From: Clostridium sp. AM30-24
Lineage (GTDB): Bacteria; Bacillota; Clostridia; Lachnospirales; Lachnospiraceae
Reading direction: 5' to 3'
Assembly: GCF_003480435.1 (NCBI RefSeq)
Contig: NZ_QUJB01000007.1
Location: 91,921-155,920 of the forward strand
DNA length: 64,000 nt
The notes beneath the pieces were generated by a model. It was not told the origin of the DNA, searched no databases, and saw only the letters and a program-made list of their open reading frames with translations. Each line of letters starts with the position of its first letter. Positions within the stretch are counted from its first letter, which is position 1. Made by a program: the position numbers and the translations under genes. Below are positions 52,012 to 61,254 of the stretch, piece after piece.

Positions 52012-53037
52012 TTATTTGATCACGTGGATCCAGCCTTCCGGTGCCTCGATGTGGCCCATCTGGATGCCTGTTAATGTGTCGTAGAGCTTCTGGATCACCG
52101 GACCCATCTTCTCCATTCCGCTCGGGAAGCAGATCTCGTTGCCGTGGTCTACGATCTTGCCAACCGGAGAGATAACAGCAGCGGTACCGCAGAGACCGCA
52201 CTCAGCGAAGTCTTTAACCTCAGAGAACGGAACCGGACGCTCCTCAGCCTTTAAGCCGAGATAGTGCTCAGCAACGTAAAGGATGGAGCGGCGTGTGATG
52301 GACGGAAGGATAGAGTTGGACTTCGGTGTTACGACTGTGCCGTCTTTTGTAACGAAGATGAAGTTTGCTCCGCCTGTCTCCTCAACATAGGTTCTTGTAG
52401 CAGCGTCGAGATACATATTCTCAGCAAAGCCCTGGTTGTGAGCATCAACGATTGCATGTAAGCTCATCGCATAGTTTAAACCAGCTTTTACATGACCTGT
52501 TCCGTGAGGTGCTGCACGGTCAAAGTCTGAAACGCGGATCGTGATCGGCTTAGCGCCGCCCTTGAAGTACGGACCGACCGGTGTACAGAAAGCACGGAAC
52601 TGATACTCAGATGCCGGTTTTACACCGATTACCGGGTTTGTACCGAACATATACGGACGGATATAAAGAGTTGCGCCGGAACCATACGGCGGAACATAGT
52701 CTGCATTTGCTGCGACAACCTTTGTGATCGCGTCAATGAAGCGCTCCTTCGGGAACTGCGGCATCTCAAGTCTTGCTGCGGAGTTCATCATACGCTCAGC
52801 GTTTAAGTCCGGGCGGAAGGTTACGATGTGGCCGTCCTCCGTTGTGTATGCCTTTAAGCCCTCGAAGCAGGTCTGTGCATACTGGAATACACATGCACAC
52901 TCGTTTAAGGTGATCATATCATCAGTTGTAAGAGTTCCCTCATCCCAGGAACCATCTTTGAAGTTGGATACATATCTGTAATCAGTTTTGATGTAACCGA
53001 ATCCGATATTGGACCAGTCGATCTCTTTCTTTGCCAT
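52012..53037 (-). CDS. ilvE: branched-chain amino acid aminotransferase
   Basis: The 341-residue fold-type IV PLP enzyme transfers amino groups to and from Leu, Ile and Val. The PLP Lys lies in GTGHVKAGLNYA near residue 195; other motifs are SGATLYIRPYMFGTNPVIGV and VEETGGANFIFVTKDG, with GLCGTAAVISPVGKI near 275. ATG 53037 follows GGAGGAATTTCC; the upstream ATG at 53052 contains that ribosome binding site. It is monocistronic. Confidence 0.96.
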   Translation of the reverse strand: MAKKEIDWSNIGFGYIKTDYRYVSNFKDGSWDEGTLTTDDMITLNECACVFQYAQTCFEGLKAYTTEDGHIVTFRPDLNAERMMNSAARLEMPQFPKERFIDAITKVVAANADYVPPYGSGATLYIRPYMFGTNPVIGVKPASEYQFRAFCTPVGPYFKGGAKPITIRVSDFDRAAPHGTGHVKAGLNYAMSLHAIVDAHNQGFAENMYLDAATRTYVEETGGANFIFVTKDGTVVTPKSNSILPSITRRSILYVAEHYLGLKAEERPVPFSEVKDFAECGLCGTAAVISPVGKIVDHGNEICFPSGMEKMGPVIQKLYDTLTGIQMGHIEAPEGWIHVIK

Positions 53038-53115
53038 TGGAAATTCCTCCATTCTGCCGTCTGACCGGCATTGTATTTTTTGCCGCCGGGGTCGGGCGGT
53101 AATGTCTTTTTACTG

Positions 53116-53184
53116 CGGTACTGTTTCGATGTAATGAACAGTTACCGTGTTTTCTATTATAAATACTTAAGATTTATCCTGCAA
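53116..53184 (-). promoter_or_regulatory. ilvE promoter and 5' hairpin
   Basis: On the minus strand TTGCAG (53179-53184) and TATAAT (53156-53161) are 17 bases apart. The RNA would begin near 53149 with a hairpin CGGTAACTGTT...AACAGTACCG (53147-53116, one bulge). The sequence GTAACTGTTCA in it also occurs in the element after argR. Confidence 0.6.
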
Positions 53185-53430
53185 GTTCTTTATGGTAAAA
53201 AGATGAAAAAAATATGGGAAAATGGGAGAAATAATGCTACAATATAACTTTAAGGAATAAAGAATATTCCGCAGATTTATTCAGCATGTCCGCAGAGACC
53301 AGACGTCTGCCATGAGAGTGAGTGACGGAGATGGAACCGGGCGGATATGTGGCCGGAAATTTTTAGGGCGGACAGCCGGATACCGGCGATATGCGGAAAA
53401 GAAAAAAGCTGGGGAAAGGCAGAAATAACA

Positions 53431-54705
53431 ATGGAACAAAAGAAAAACAGACTGCACTATGCCTGGTTCATCCTTGCGGGCTGCTGCATCCTGCAGGGGG
53501 CGACTCTGGGACTCATCAACAACTGTGCCGGTGTCTTTTACTCCCCGATCTGCAAAGAGCTGGGATTTGAGCTGGGAAAACTTACGATGTACCGGATGCT
53601 CTACTGCATCAGTTCTGCTTTGGCGCTGCCATTTGTGGCGACAAGCTTTCGGAAACATGATGTGCGGATCGTGATCAGCATTGCAGCTGTCATATACGGA
53701 GGCTGCGCGGCCCTCATGGGTACCTTCCATGAACTGTGGCAGTGGCATTTGACAGGCATCATTCAGGGAATTGCCTCGTCCTTCGTCTGCATGATCCCGG
53801 CGCCGATCATTCTTGGAAACTGGTTTAAGAAAAAGACCGGAACGGCGGTGGGAATCTCCGCGGCCTTCTCCGGTCTCGTCGGCATGATCGGCAGCAGCTT
53901 TCTTGGAATGGCGATCCCGGCATTCGGATGGAGGGTGAGCTATGTGGCGGTTGGAATCGTCAGTATCGCGCTGGTCCTCCCGATCTCCCTGTTCGTTCTC
54001 CGCTGCAAGCCGGAAGAGATGGGACTTCTGCCTTACGGGGCAGAGGATGTGGAGCGAAGGGCTGTATCAGACGCATCAGCGCCCGCATCCGGGGAAAACG
54101 GGATTACGTTAAAAGAATTGCTGCGTCAGCCGGAATTTTATATTGCCGTGGGTGCATACTGGACCAGTGTGTCATGCGCGTACCTGAATTCCTTCCTGAC
54201 GCCCTGTGGGATCGCAGCCGGCCTGACGCTGCAGGCGGCGGCCATGATGACGAGCATCTCCCTTCTCGGAAATATGTCCAGCAAGCTGATCCTCGGAAAG
54301 ATCAGCGACAGCCTTGGGATCATAAAGACCTTCGAATTTTCGATTGCGCTGGCATTTCTCGGTCATGTACTGCTGTTTGTCGGTTCTCCGGAGACAGTGA
54401 TGGCGGGCGCCCTGTTTTTTGGTGTGACACTTCCCTTATCATCCGTCATGATGCCGCTGTTCTGTAGGATCTTCTGGAAGGGCGAGACCTACAGTACAGC
54501 ATATGCCTATTCCACCATGGTGGGAACGCTTCTGGGAGCGCCCTTCAACATGTGGTTTGGAACCTTTTATGATATAACGGGAGATTACAGGCTGACCATC
54601 GGAGTGAGCGCGGCGATGCTTATTATGTTGACCTTCCTTATCGTTCTTGAGGGTGTTCTTCTGAAACGGGCGAAGTCCGGAAAGTCTCCTTCGCAAGCTC
54701 GATAA
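53431..54705 (+). CDS. MFS transporter (OFA-like)
   Basis: The 424-residue membrane protein has 12 predicted helices in two halves with a central loop (about residues 205-225). The start HYAWFILAGCCILQGATLGLI and the half-one segments resemble oxalate/formate antiporter-type MFS proteins. The substrate is unknown. ATG 53431 follows GGGGAAAGG; a frame open to 53347 has no ribosome binding site. Its 3' end overlaps the convergent LysR gene by 68 bases. A dyad GGAATA-N5-TATTCC (53254-53270) lies in its upstream region. Confidence 0.87.
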   Translation: MEQKKNRLHYAWFILAGCCILQGATLGLINNCAGVFYSPICKELGFELGKLTMYRMLYCISSALALPFVATSFRKHDVRIVISIAAVIYGGCAALMGTFHELWQWHLTGIIQGIASSFVCMIPAPIILGNWFKKKTGTAVGISAAFSGLVGMIGSSFLGMAIPAFGWRVSYVAVGIVSIALVLPISLFVLRCKPEEMGLLPYGAEDVERRAVSDASAPASGENGITLKELLRQPEFYIAVGAYWTSVSCAYLNSFLTPCGIAAGLTLQAAAMMTSISLLGNMSSKLILGKISDSLGIIKTFEFSIALAFLGHVLLFVGSPETVMAGALFFGVTLPLSSVMMPLFCRIFWKGETYSTAYAYSTMVGTLLGAPFNMWFGTFYDITGDYRLTIGVSAAMLIMLTFLIVLEGVLLKRAKSGKSPSQAR

Positions 54706-55558
54706 AGGCGTCCATCTCACCGGTGTGCCATTTGTCTTTGTGATAGAGGACCTGACGGTAGAGCTCCATGTGGAAATCCTTTACCGGCAGGATCGAGAGA
54801 ATACCGGATTCCACTTCATGCCTTACGGCAAACTCCGGGAGAAATGAGATCCCGGCGTTCCGCTTCAACATATTGATAATGAATTCTGTGTTTCCAATTT
54901 CCAGGAAAGGCTTAATCTCCTTTCCGAGAGATGCCAGATACCGGTCAAGAACGAACCGGTAGCTGGCATTTTTTTCGGTCAGGAGGAATGGGTGGCTGAT
55001 GACCGAGGCAAGGTCTGTGGAATCATTTTTTGCCAGCGTGTGGACGGAGGAAGAGACAAAGGAGATATTTTCCGGCGCTTCCAGAACTTTTATAAAACGC
55101 TTGTCGTCAATGGGCTGGTCGAGGAGATAGACCAGATCGATAGAGTTCTTGTTCATGCGGTCCAAAAGAACATCCGGGGAGTCCAGAACGATGCTCACGG
55201 AGACGTTCGGGTAAAGCTGATGGAATTTCTTTAAAAGATCCGGAAAGATGGATTCACAGATGGATTCAATGGTTCCTATGGTGAGGTCACCGGAGAGCTC
55301 TGTGGAGGCGGAAACAGCTTTTTTCGCGTCGGCGACGGTGCCAAGGATCGTCACGGCATAGCGGTAAAAGATTTCCCCGTGATGAGTCAGGACCGTCTTT
55401 TTTCCGAGGCGATCAAAGAGATGGATGCCGAGTTCCTCCTCTAACTGCTTGATCTGGACCGTGACGGCGGCCTGGGAATAGCCTAACGCCTCGGCGGCTT
55501 TTGAAAAACTTTGCTTTTGCGCGATCTGTAGAAACGTGCGGATCTCTCGAAGTTCCAT
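54638..55558 (-). CDS. LysR-family regulator (divergent from cyuA)
   Basis: The 306-residue protein has an N-terminal winged HTH (residues 1-60, FSKAAEALGYSQAAVTVQIKQLEEELG) and a periplasmic-binding-like effector domain (about 88-290). It is divergent from the CyuA gene and probably controls it, perhaps in response to cysteine. Its last 68 bases overlap the 3' end of the MFS gene on the other strand. Confidence 0.9.
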   Translation of the reverse strand: MELREIRTFLQIAQKQSFSKAAEALGYSQAAVTVQIKQLEEELGIHLFDRLGKKTVLTHHGEIFYRYAVTILGTVADAKKAVSASTELSGDLTIGTIESICESIFPDLLKKFHQLYPNVSVSIVLDSPDVLLDRMNKNSIDLVYLLDQPIDDKRFIKVLEAPENISFVSSSVHTLAKNDSTDLASVISHPFLLTEKNASYRFVLDRYLASLGKEIKPFLEIGNTEFIINMLKRNAGISFLPEFAVRHEVESGILSILPVKDFHMELYRQVLYHKDKWHTGEMDAFIELAKETFRTSPVSEEHPQER

Positions 55559-55774
55559 GGCGGATTCCTTTCCTCTCTATAAAAATTTATAAACGATCTG
55601 TTTAAAACGTTCAATTTTACTTTTAGTACTTCTTATGATACGCTAAGAATATAGAAATTGCAAGAAAATAGCAGGATAGAATGCGAATTTTCAGGATGTG
55701 AGACTCGGAGTCATGAATGGCGGGCGGAAAAAGTGATCCGATCGGCAGAAAAGAACGGAGAAAGGACGGATACA
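55559..55774 (+). promoter_or_regulatory. LysR-cyuA intergenic control region
   Basis: A near-palindrome TATAAAAATTTATA (55578-55591) is a candidate LysR site. TATGAT (55634-55639) could be the cyuA -10 element with a weak -35. The cyuA frame is open to 55658, inside the leader, but without a ribosome binding site. Confidence 0.4.
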
Positions 55775-57052
55775 ATGGAGAAAAGCGATATTAGATATCA
55801 GGCATATGTGAGTATTCTGGAAGAGGAGCTGAAGCCGGCGATGGGATGTACGGAGCCGATCGCCATCGCTTACTGCGCGGCAGTCGCGAGAGAAGTGCTT
55901 GGCGGACTCCCGGAGAAGGTGAAGGTAGGAGCCAGCGGCAGCATGATCAAGAACGTAAAATCCGTGATCGTCCCGAATACGGATCATTTAAAGGGAATCC
56001 CGGCGGCGGCGGCGGCAGGAATCGTTGCAGGTGATCCGAAAAAGGAACTTGAGGTCATAGCGTCTGTTACAAAAGAGCAGATCACGGCGATGAAGGAATT
56101 CCTTAAGACGACCCCGGTGGAAGTGGAACATATTGATAACGGCATCACCTTTGATATTATTGTGACACTGACACGCGGAACAGATACCAGCATGGTCCGC
56201 ATCGCAAATTATCACACGAATGTGGTACATATTGAAAAGAACGGAGAAGTCATCAGGGATATCCCGGTGAATGGTGAGGAGGAGGAAGGTCTTACGGACC
56301 GCTCACTGCTCGATATGGAGCATATCTGGGACTTTATCCACACAGTGGATGTGAATGATATCAGAGAGGTTCTGGAGCGCCAGAAAACCTACAATATGGC
56401 GATCGCCAGAGAGGGAATGCGTGGGAAGTATGGATCCAACATCGGCGCACTTCTTCTTGATATGAATGGAAATGATGTCCGTACACGGGCGAGAGCCATG
56501 GCGGCAGCCGGGTCCGACGCACGAATGAACGGATGTGAGCTTCCGGTTATCATCAACTCCGGCAGCGGAAATCAGGGAATCACGGCTTCTGTTCCGGTCA
56601 TCGTATACGCAACGGAGCTGGGAGTCGATGAGGATACCATGTACCGGGCGATGGCACTCTCAGATCTCACGACGATCCACCAGAAGACGCCCATTGGAAG
56701 ACTATCCGCTTACTGCGGTGCAGTCAGCGCGGGCGCGGGTTCCGGAGCAGGGATCGCGTATCTCTCCGGAGCGTCCTATGATGAAGTGGTCCACACCGTG
56801 ATCAATGCGGTCGCCATTATTTCCGGTATGGTCTGTGACGGCGCGAAAGCGTCCTGCGCGGCAAAGATCGCTGAGGCGGTGGACGCGGGGATCATCGGCT
56901 ACTATATGGCAAAGCGTGGTCAGAACTTTGATGATGGCGACGGAATCGTGACGGCCGGGATTGAGGCGACGATCCGTAACGTGGGACGTCTCGCAAAAGA
57001 GGGAATGAAGGAGACGAATGATGAGATCATCAACATTATGATCGGGAGCTGA
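55775..57052 (+). CDS. cyuA: L-cysteine desulfidase CyuA (UPF0597 / serine dehydratase alpha-like)
   Basis: The 425-residue protein matches the CyuA/YhaM family: MGCTEPIAIAYCAA near residue 23 (Cys25 a probable iron-sulfur ligand), GSGNQGITASVPVIVYA near 265, and the Cys-containing GMVCDGAKASCAAKI near 348. It should break cysteine into pyruvate, ammonia and sulfide with an oxygen-sensitive 4Fe-4S cluster. The usual partner transporter cyuP is absent; an MFS gene lies on the other side of the LysR gene. AAAGGA precedes ATG 55775. Confidence 0.9.
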   Translation: MEKSDIRYQAYVSILEEELKPAMGCTEPIAIAYCAAVAREVLGGLPEKVKVGASGSMIKNVKSVIVPNTDHLKGIPAAAAAGIVAGDPKKELEVIASVTKEQITAMKEFLKTTPVEVEHIDNGITFDIIVTLTRGTDTSMVRIANYHTNVVHIEKNGEVIRDIPVNGEEEEGLTDRSLLDMEHIWDFIHTVDVNDIREVLERQKTYNMAIAREGMRGKYGSNIGALLLDMNGNDVRTRARAMAAAGSDARMNGCELPVIINSGSGNQGITASVPVIVYATELGVDEDTMYRAMALSDLTTIHQKTPIGRLSAYCGAVSAGAGSGAGIAYLSGASYDEVVHTVINAVAIISGMVCDGAKASCAAKIAEAVDAGIIGYYMAKRGQNFDDGDGIVTAGIEATIRNVGRLAKEGMKETNDEIINIMIGS

Positions 57053-57311
57053 GGTATGTCTCCCGTGCGAATTAAGATATGAAAGTATGGTTGCGGAGTG
57101 TTGTCCAGGTGACGGCACTCCGCTTTTGATGTATAAGGTTTTTTCTGCGAGAAATAACCTTAGTTTGATAAAGAATAACAAAGAAGTGGAAAGATATAGC
57201 AAAAAATGATACATTATATACAAGAAAAGCCGCAGGAATGTGCGGTTTTCAGAAACTCTTTTCAGCAGCGATGCGCGGGAAGAGAGATAGAAAAATGAGG
57301 GAGGGAAGAAC

Positions 57312-58256
57312 ATGAGCTATGATATCAATCTGAAACATCTGGAATACTTCATCAAGGTGGCGAGACTTGGTTCCATCAACAAGGCGGCCCAGATGCTCTA
57401 TGTTTCCCAGTCCCATCTTGGAAAGATCATTCATGACCTGGAGGAGACCGTTGGGGCGCCGCTCTTAAACAGGAGCCGCCAGGGCGTGACGCTGACTCCC
57501 GAGGGAAATGAGTTTTTGGAGCGGTCGGTGCGGATCTTAAAGGAAATGGAAGGAATGCACCTGCGGCCATTAAAGGAGATGGAGAAGACAGAGCCCCTGG
57601 CGGTGTCCATGACAAAGTTTTCCCATGTGATGGAGAGCTTTATCACTATCGTGCGACGGTACCAGGATCAGCCGGAATTCACCCACCGCCTGTATGAGGG
57701 GCAGTTGGAGGATGTCGTCGAGGATGTGGTCTCCGGTCGGGCCGACATCGGAATTTTCCATTTCGACAGCCAGAGACATGAGGAGATCCAGGTGATGGCG
57801 GCGGCGAAAGGCCTTACATACCGGTTCCTCTCTTATGTGGAACCGCAGATCGTGATCTCAAAGGATCATCCGCTCGTCCGTGAGAAGAAGCCGATGACAA
57901 GGGAGAATCTTGCGAATTACGGATTTATCCGCTATATGGGGCTGTATGACGATATTCTCTCCAATATCCTCGGACCAAATGAGGATGGGGGAAGTACGGG
58001 AAAGAAGAAGGAGATTTATGTGACAGGGCGTGCGACGCTCATGAACCTGATCTCACAGACGGATTTTTACAGCATCGGAATCCATGACTTCGACAAGCAG
58101 CTGTCGGATTTCCGGGCAGTTTCCGTGCCGATTCCGGGGTGCGAGGTGAAGCTGGAATTCGGGTATGTGACACTTGCGGATGTGCCGATCTCCGGGATTG
58201 GGGAAGAGTTTTTGAAGGAAGTAAGAGAGCGGCTTGAGAGGGGACAGGACGTTTAA
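57312..58256 (+). CDS. LysR-family regulator (upstream of glutaminase)
   Basis: The 314-residue protein has an HTH at residues 5-65 (HLEYFIKVARLGSINKAAQMLYVSQSHLGKII in pieces) and an effector domain with GRADIGIFHF near 138. It lies 100 bases before glsA on the same strand, so it may be cotranscribed with and regulate glutamine use. GAGGGAAG precedes the start. Confidence 0.9.
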   Translation: MSYDINLKHLEYFIKVARLGSINKAAQMLYVSQSHLGKIIHDLEETVGAPLLNRSRQGVTLTPEGNEFLERSVRILKEMEGMHLRPLKEMEKTEPLAVSMTKFSHVMESFITIVRRYQDQPEFTHRLYEGQLEDVVEDVVSGRADIGIFHFDSQRHEEIQVMAAAKGLTYRFLSYVEPQIVISKDHPLVREKKPMTRENLANYGFIRYMGLYDDILSNILGPNEDGGSTGKKKEIYVTGRATLMNLISQTDFYSIGIHDFDKQLSDFRAVSVPIPGCEVKLEFGYVTLADVPISGIGEEFLKEVRERLERGQDV

Positions 58257-58359
58257 AATAAGAGAAAATGCACGGAAAATGTGTTGATAAGAGTTTCCTG
58301 CAAAGTATGGAAAGTGCGGCAGCAGGAGTGGAAGGTCATAGAGGAAAGGAGTAAACAAT

Positions 58360-59277
58360 ATGTTTCAAGATCTGATCAATGAGGCACTGGAAACGGGACG
58401 CCCATACATCAAAGAGGGAGAGGTTGCGACCTATATTCCGGAGCTTGGAAGAGCGGACAAGAATAAGCTTGGAATCAGTATTTTCTGCCGGGATGGAAGC
58501 CGGTTCTCCTGTGGGGATACGAAGGACCGGTTCAGCATCCAGAGTATTTCGAAGGTTATCAGCCTTGCAGTAGCACTTGAAGTCTGCGGGTTTGACATGG
58601 TGTTTGAGAATGTGGGAATGGAGCCGTCGGGGGACGCGTTCAACTCCCTGATCAAGCTTGAGGGATCCAACAGTCATCCATACAATCCGATGATCAACTC
58701 CGGTGCCATCGCGGTGGCGAGCTTTATCGAGCCGAAGGTATCGTTTGGGGAGATGCTGGAGCTTGCGAGGTGTTTCTGTCAGGATGACGGGATCGTTCTG
58801 GATGAGAAGGTCTACCGCTCGGAGATGTCGACGGTGGCGAGAAACCGCGCCATCGCCTACCTTTTAGAGAGCAAGGGCGTGATCAATGGAAATGTGGAGG
58901 AAGCGCTGGATTTCTATGTGAAAATGTGCTCGCTGAGTGTCACGGCGGAAAGCCTTGCGGGATTGGGACTTCTGCTCGCGAATGACGGAGTGGATCCGTC
59001 CGGAAAGCGGCTGCTGAATTCCGATACCGTGAGAGTCGTGAAGACGATCATGCTGACCTGCGGCATGTATGACGGGTCCGGGGAATTTGCGGTCCGCGTG
59101 GGAATTCCTTCTAAGAGCGGTGTCGGTGGCGGACTGCTGTCTGTTGTTGACGGGAAGATGGGAATCGGAATCTATGGTCCGTCCCTGGACGCAAAGGGAA
59201 ACAGCATTGCTGGGAGAAAAATCCTGCAGTTCCTTTCCTCACAGATGAAATTGCATATTTTTGCGAAGAAGGACTGA
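58360..59277 (+). CDS. glsA: glutaminase A
   Basis: The 305-residue serine-dependent glutaminase turns glutamine into glutamate and ammonia. The beta-lactamase-like Ser-x-x-Lys is Ser62-Lys65 in FSIQSISKV; further motifs are NPMINSGAIAVAS near 110 and SGVGGGLLSVVDGKMGIGIYGP (pieces) near 252. Followed by an AgcS symporter, it suggests glutamine uptake and breakdown, which can also raise internal pH. Confidence 0.95.
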   Translation: MFQDLINEALETGRPYIKEGEVATYIPELGRADKNKLGISIFCRDGSRFSCGDTKDRFSIQSISKVISLAVALEVCGFDMVFENVGMEPSGDAFNSLIKLEGSNSHPYNPMINSGAIAVASFIEPKVSFGEMLELARCFCQDDGIVLDEKVYRSEMSTVARNRAIAYLLESKGVINGNVEEALDFYVKMCSLSVTAESLAGLGLLLANDGVDPSGKRLLNSDTVRVVKTIMLTCGMYDGSGEFAVRVGIPSKSGVGGGLLSVVDGKMGIGIYGPSLDAKGNSIAGRKILQFLSSQMKLHIFAKKD

Positions 59278-59292
59278 GCAGTTTTTGATGAA

Positions 59293-59509
59293 GGGTAACA
59301 GTTCATCAGGTTACGATGAAAGTATGAAAGTGATACGGGAACCCAGAGGAAAAAGGGCAGACGGAAACTTTCTTCTTTAGAAAAAAATTAGGAAGGGGAG
59401 GTATAATGAAATAAGCGGTCATAGCAAAATTTTCTGGAAAAATGATTGTAAATACGGGTAACTTACAGTAAAATTTTGGGGTAACAAAAAAAGAAAAAAG
59501 AGGGGTAAC
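59293..59509 (+). repeat. GGGTAAC repeats upstream of agcS
   Basis: GGGTAAC occurs at 59293, 59456, 59479 and 59503; the last three are spaced 23 and 24 bases apart in the leader just before the start codon. A TATAAT (59402-59407) with a weak -35 lies upstream. The first copy is part of a small GTAAC/GTTAC hairpin (59295-59313). Confidence 0.45.
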
Positions 59510-59514
59510 AACAC

Positions 59515-60933
59515 ATGTACGATTTGTATGGGGCACTGATCGGGAATCTCAGTAATTATCTTTACACATACATCCTGATCATTTTACTTGTTGCAGGCGG
59601 AATCTACTTTACGGTCCGCACAAAGTTTGTTCAGTTCCGCTATTTAAAGGAATCTTTGCGGGTCGTTCTCGCACCGAGTGAGGATGACAAGGCGATCTCG
59701 TCTTTTCAGGCACTCATGGTTTCGACGGCATCCCGTGTGGGAACCGGAAACATCGCAGGCGTATCCACAGCAATCTGTCTCGGCGGTCTCGGATCATTAT
59801 TCTGGATGTGGCTTACAGCGCTTCTGGGAATGTCTACTGCTTTCGTGGAGGGAACTCTGGCTCAGATCTACAAGCGCCGTTCCGATGACGGCGGCTGCTA
59901 CGGCGGTCCGTCCTACTACATCGATCAGGCAACCGGAAAACACTGGCTCGGAATCCTGTTTGCAGTGTTCATGATCCTGACCTACATGGTCGGCTTCAAT
60001 CTGGTTGCATCCTTCAATATCGCAGATGCATTCCGTGTCATTCCGGCATACTCCCAGAATGAAAACCTTGCAAAATGGATCATCGGCGGCGTGCTTGCAG
60101 TGTTATTCTTCGTCTGCATCAGCGGCGGTGGAAAACAGATCGCAGGGATCACGGAAAAGATCGTTCCGTTCATGGGATTCTTCTACATTGCGGTTGCTGT
60201 GTTCGTGATCGTGACCCATATCACACTTCTCCCAGGAGTGTTCGCAGAGATCTTCCGCAACGCGTTTGATGTGAAAGCAATTTTCGGCGGATTTACGGGG
60301 TCTGCGGTCATGCTTGGTATCAAGAGAGGTCTTTTCTCTAACGAAGCCGGTGTTGGTGCAGCTGCGTGTGCGGCTGGTTCCGCGGGTGTTTCCCATCCGG
60401 TAAAGCAGGGACTTGTTCAGGTGCTTTCTGTATTCCTTGATACCTGTATGATCTGTACAGCGACTGCGATGCTGCTGCTCTGCTCCGGTGTGGAGCCGGA
60501 TGCGGATATGGCCGGAATGGCCTATGTGCAGGCGGCTATGAACAGCACACTCGGCAAGTTTGGTGTTGTGTTTATTACAGTTTCCCTGTTCCTGTTTGCA
60601 TTTACGACTCTGCTTGGAAACTTCTATTATGCGGAGACAGGGCTTGCGTATCTTTGCGGCATGACTCCATCTAATGGGGCAAAGTGGTGCATGAGGATCG
60701 TTGCTGCGGTGGTTGTGTGCGTCGGCGCTACGATGAAGCTTGGTATTGTCTGGGATACAGCGGATGTGCTGATGGGCTTCATGGCGCTGATCAATGTGCC
60801 GGTGATCGTTATTCTCCTGAAGCCGGTCCTGCGGTGTCTTGAGGATTATACAGAGCAGAAAAAGGCCGGAAAGAATCCGGTGTTTAAGGCGGAGCATATT
60901 GGACTGAAGGAGAAGGTGGACTTCTGGAATTAG
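59515..60933 (+). CDS. AgcS-family sodium:alanine/glutamine symporter
   Basis: The 472-residue membrane protein has about 11 helices and the AgcS signatures GTGNIAGVSTAICLGGLGSLFWMWLTALLGMSTAFVE (pieces, near 78-115) and GLFSNEAGVGAAA near 275. It imports a small neutral amino acid with Na+. After glsA, glutamine is the likely substrate. The ribosome binding site is weak (GAGGGGT) and overlaps one of the GGGTAAC repeats. Confidence 0.93.
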   Translation: MYDLYGALIGNLSNYLYTYILIILLVAGGIYFTVRTKFVQFRYLKESLRVVLAPSEDDKAISSFQALMVSTASRVGTGNIAGVSTAICLGGLGSLFWMWLTALLGMSTAFVEGTLAQIYKRRSDDGGCYGGPSYYIDQATGKHWLGILFAVFMILTYMVGFNLVASFNIADAFRVIPAYSQNENLAKWIIGGVLAVLFFVCISGGGKQIAGITEKIVPFMGFFYIAVAVFVIVTHITLLPGVFAEIFRNAFDVKAIFGGFTGSAVMLGIKRGLFSNEAGVGAAACAAGSAGVSHPVKQGLVQVLSVFLDTCMICTATAMLLLCSGVEPDADMAGMAYVQAAMNSTLGKFGVVFITVSLFLFAFTTLLGNFYYAETGLAYLCGMTPSNGAKWCMRIVAAVVVCVGATMKLGIVWDTADVLMGFMALINVPVIVILLKPVLRCLEDYTEQKKAGKNPVFKAEHIGLKEKVDFWN

Positions 60934-60976
60934 GGACGATATTTCCGGGAATGGAATTGGATATGGAAATAGGTGA

Positions 60977-61003
60977 AGGGCAGCCGCAAGGCTGTCCTTT
61001 TTT
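60977..61003 (+). terminator. intrinsic terminator after agcS
   Basis: AGGGCAGCC, loop GCAA, GGCTGTCCT with one G-T pair, then TTTTTT. Confidence 0.88.
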
Positions 61004-61038
61004 GGGGCGGACGGGAGCGACGATTTTGGAGAGAGTAC

Positions 61039-61247
61039 GCTGCCGGTCTGCCTCCATTCCCAGACACCGGGTATTTCCCAGGCGGTTCCTCTAAGCTTGC
61101 GGAAGAATGCTAAGGGCGGTGGTCAGTCGGCACAACTCGCCTTCGGCTCAGACAAGTGCCGCCTGTCCACCAACGCATTCTCCCACGAGCTAAGAGGAAA
61201 CCATGCCCGGAAAATAATGCGTCTGAGCCTGGAGGCAGACCGGCAGC
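61039..61247. repeat. long imperfect palindrome of about 210 bp
   Basis: Perfect 18-bp outer arms (gctgccggtctgcctcca at 61039-61056 and its complement at 61230-61247) enclose a middle zone of imperfect pairing (CAGAC, ATTTTCC-like and CCTCTtAGC parts at 61061-61095 against 61186-61225), then an inner stem GGTGGTCAGTCGGCAC (61118-61133) with GTGCCGCCTGTCCACC (61156-61171, 14 of 16 paired) and a small top. No protein frame is evident. It ends 8 bases from the Rrf2 stop codon and may be a structured RNA, a miniature mobile element or a strong bidirectional stop. Confidence 0.65.
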
Positions 61248-61254
61248 TGGGGGG

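Noticed and set aside
60103..60897. 264-codon minus-strand frame inside agcS
   Set aside because: It is His/Arg-rich and antisense to a conserved membrane protein, with no start signals.
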